Position numbers and translations under genes: made by a program. From assembly GCA_027627225.1 (NCBI GenBank), contig CM051028.1:21220201-21284200 (forward strand): a DNA stretch of 64,000 nt, read 5' to 3'. Below are positions 62,101-64,000 of the stretch, piece by piece (the first letter of the stretch is position 1; each line of letters opens with the position of its first letter). This stretch comes from Congeria kusceri (lineage: Eukaryota; Mollusca; Bivalvia; Myida; Dreissenidae). The notes under the pieces are model-generated. The model searched no databases. It was not told the origin of the DNA and saw nothing but the letters and a program-made list of their open reading frames with translations.

Positions 62101-64000
62101 AGGCCGGCCAATCAGAACCCACGAAGCTATGAGACGTTCCAAACGTTACAAATCAGTAGGGTCAGGTACAATAACAAAATATATACATGAAATAGCAACA
62201 AAAATCGGTCTTTTAATCACTTTGTTTGCGAAGAGGTCATTGCAAATTGTGTTTTATCCAGCTCAGTGGTGCGGTAACAGAATGTATCAAAACGCATGCG
62301 TTACAAACGTAAATAAGACCCACGAAATTAGGGTGACACGGCATATGTAACAACCGTCTATATAGTTATTTATAGTATAGGTAATATGCAATTCTTGTTA
62401 GTTATCTAATAAAATAAGGGAACATTCAACGATTTTTGAAATGTTATGATTTTATTTTTGATAACGCAAACATATAAATTCACTAAACTATGACTATTTT
62501 AAATTATATCAGTAGAAATATGATATATCAATGGTTCCTTTGTATACTTAGTATTGCAAATTGTGTATTCATGCTACGCAAATAACAATTCGACGTATTC
62601 CGAATCTTCTTTCATAACATGTTATCAACAGAAAATGTAGCATCTTTTTACAGAATAAATAACATCTACTGGAGAAGTTGATTGAAAGATGCAATTATAA
62701 ATACGGTAGATTTAATCGTTAATAAATCGTAACCACAATTTTAATTCAAATTAACAGTAAGTTTATAAATATAAATTCCCCATTTATTGAAATTTTTAGA
62801 TTTATGATTCTCTGAACGCTATTATTGATGCATGTACGAGTATATTAACACAGCTATACCACGGTTGCTAGCTACGCGCGCTATTTTTAGAATGACACAA
62901 CTGTTACTGGAATGTGATGAACTCGCTAGAATCAATGGGCTACATGGAACGGCAACTCTGTGAATGAGATTTATCACTGGGAACATTGCACAATTACTAT
63001 TTATAGAGCATACCGCTTATATAAATGTAGGCTACACAAATTAGTTATTTCGTGACGTGAATGAATATAGCATTCTGTTTATGGCATACAATGAGAAAAT
63101 ACGTTCATAATTAGCTTCAGTTCTAGCGTTTGTGTCGAGGAAATGTTTATAACTTCATTTTAACCGCTTATGTAAACAATTATGTAAACGTTTAAACTCC
63201 AAAAGTATGCAACAGTTATTCATATACATTTAACCATTGTTTGAAGTTTGCAATCCCTAAAATTAGAAAATTTGCCCAATTTTATTGGCATTCAATTTTT
63301 CCGCTGCATAATTATCGCAAACAAATCTAGGTCAAACGTGATCTTAGACAGCTACGCCGATATAAACGAGTGTTCGGATATAAAACGTCAAAAAGCTGTA
63401 TTTGTAACCAAATGTACGGCTGATCAATGATCACGATCTGCTATTATTTATAAATTTCAAAGTTTTAAATTACATCTAATTCAGCATTTCTGTGTAGAGT
63501 TGTTTTCCATGGGGAAACGACTATATAATATTTACCATTTTTGTAAGACTTTGTCACCATGTGTTATCAAGGCAAATGGCCAAAGAATAAGAAATAAAAT
63601 GTTCAAGTAAATTATCAATTTCAATTTCATTTCCTTTCAAATGAATACTTGCAATTTACAAATGAAATCATTGGTTGATGGCTGGTAAGCACCTCTTTCG
63701 GTAATCATGCAAAGCTGAAATAAATTTGTGTATTGTCGTCGGTATGAATTCTGTCTTGGTCATATTAATTACACAATACCCTAATACACCAATCACCTCT
63801 GTTTTGCATAATTCCTGAGACAATAATCGCTGGTTACCTAAGAACACACGGATTTCTCTGTATTTTATTTCAAGTATTTCCTGGTGTATGGTGTAGTGTC
63901 CGTATTATTGTAAAACTTATTTGTGAATAATTCCTTAGATATTTACAAAACGTTTGTCCCTTATACACTGCAGGTGTTTCTTTCTCAGATTATGCGGAAG
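59130..64000. other. AT-rich stretch, no supported gene
   Basis: Apart from the tRNA-like fragment at 60.7 kb I see no coding sequence, array or element ends. ORFs up to 84 codons are low-complexity. Confidence 0.5.
60718..60792 (-). mobile_element. tRNA-related fragment
   Basis: On the minus strand GTGACTTAATGCCTCTACG resembles a D-arm, and GGTGTTCGATACC resembles a B box and T-arm. Acceptor stem absent. Probably a decayed SINE. Confidence 0.35.

Overview
The window reads as nuclear DNA of a bivalve mollusc. It is AT-rich and intron-bearing, and it is crowded with tandem satellites, Helentron-type elements with central repeats, MITEs and decayed LINEs. The protein families I can recognise (HEPN-NACHT-LRR, B-box TRIM, BTB) are of kinds expanded in bivalves. 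From memory of the HEPN-NACHT-LRR family I would guess Dreissena or a close relative; no search was run.

One large gene dominates. On the minus strand, from about 37.15 kb down to 12.40 kb, five phase-compatible exons encode an NLR-like protein: a DZIP3-type HEPN region (two exons), a coiled-coil exon, one long NACHT ATPase exon, and a terminal exon with about 13 tandem leucine-rich units of 53-55 residues. Four of the five exons keep their frame at the splice joins, but I count six disabling lesions in three exons (three outside the LRR array and three in it). The 596-codon NACHT exon and the 53-codon second HEPN exon are open. This is most simply an NLR pseudogene. The roughly 12.6 kb and 3.8 kb introns are filled with repeats.

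Two further decayed gene pieces are visible: a B-box (TRIM-like) exon at 1.68-2.05 kb with two in-frame stops and lost zinc ligands, and a BTB-domain exon at 54.0-54.2 kb with one in-frame stop. Neither was obvious as a continuous ORF.

Mobile elements: a 1,740-bp PIF/Harbinger relic (8.81-10.55 kb) with 35-bp TIRs, a TTA duplication and fragments of a DDE transposase; a second TIR element next to it (10.57-11.80 kb); an APE-type LINE (43.1-40.0 kb, minus) that has lost the reverse transcriptase palm; two other LINE scraps (55.8 and 57.4 kb); several MITEs; two Helentron-like (HINE) elements inside the NLR introns (29.9-31.6 and 35.3-36.5 kb) plus related repeat remnants (19.9-21.4 kb); and tRNA-derived sequences at 7.5, 32.7, 34.1 and 60.7 kb.

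Tandem arrays: TATAA/TGCTG pentamers (4 kb), a 15-bp GC-rich array (6.1 kb), a 63-bp array (7.9-8.7 kb), a ~190-bp satellite (16.7-18.2 kb), an alternating purine/pyrimidine array (31.7-32.6 kb), a 57-bp tRNA-like satellite of about 45 copies (46.3-49.4 kb), a composite Cys-less array with inverted copies (49.6-52.9 kb), a ~170-bp array (54.7-55.4 kb) and a CpG-dense 21-bp array in forward-reverse-forward arrangement (56.3-56.8 kb). Long ORFs in these arrays arise because the period is a multiple of three. Most of the remaining sequence, including 37.2-40.0, 43.1-46.2 and 57.6-64.0 kb, shows no gene I can support.
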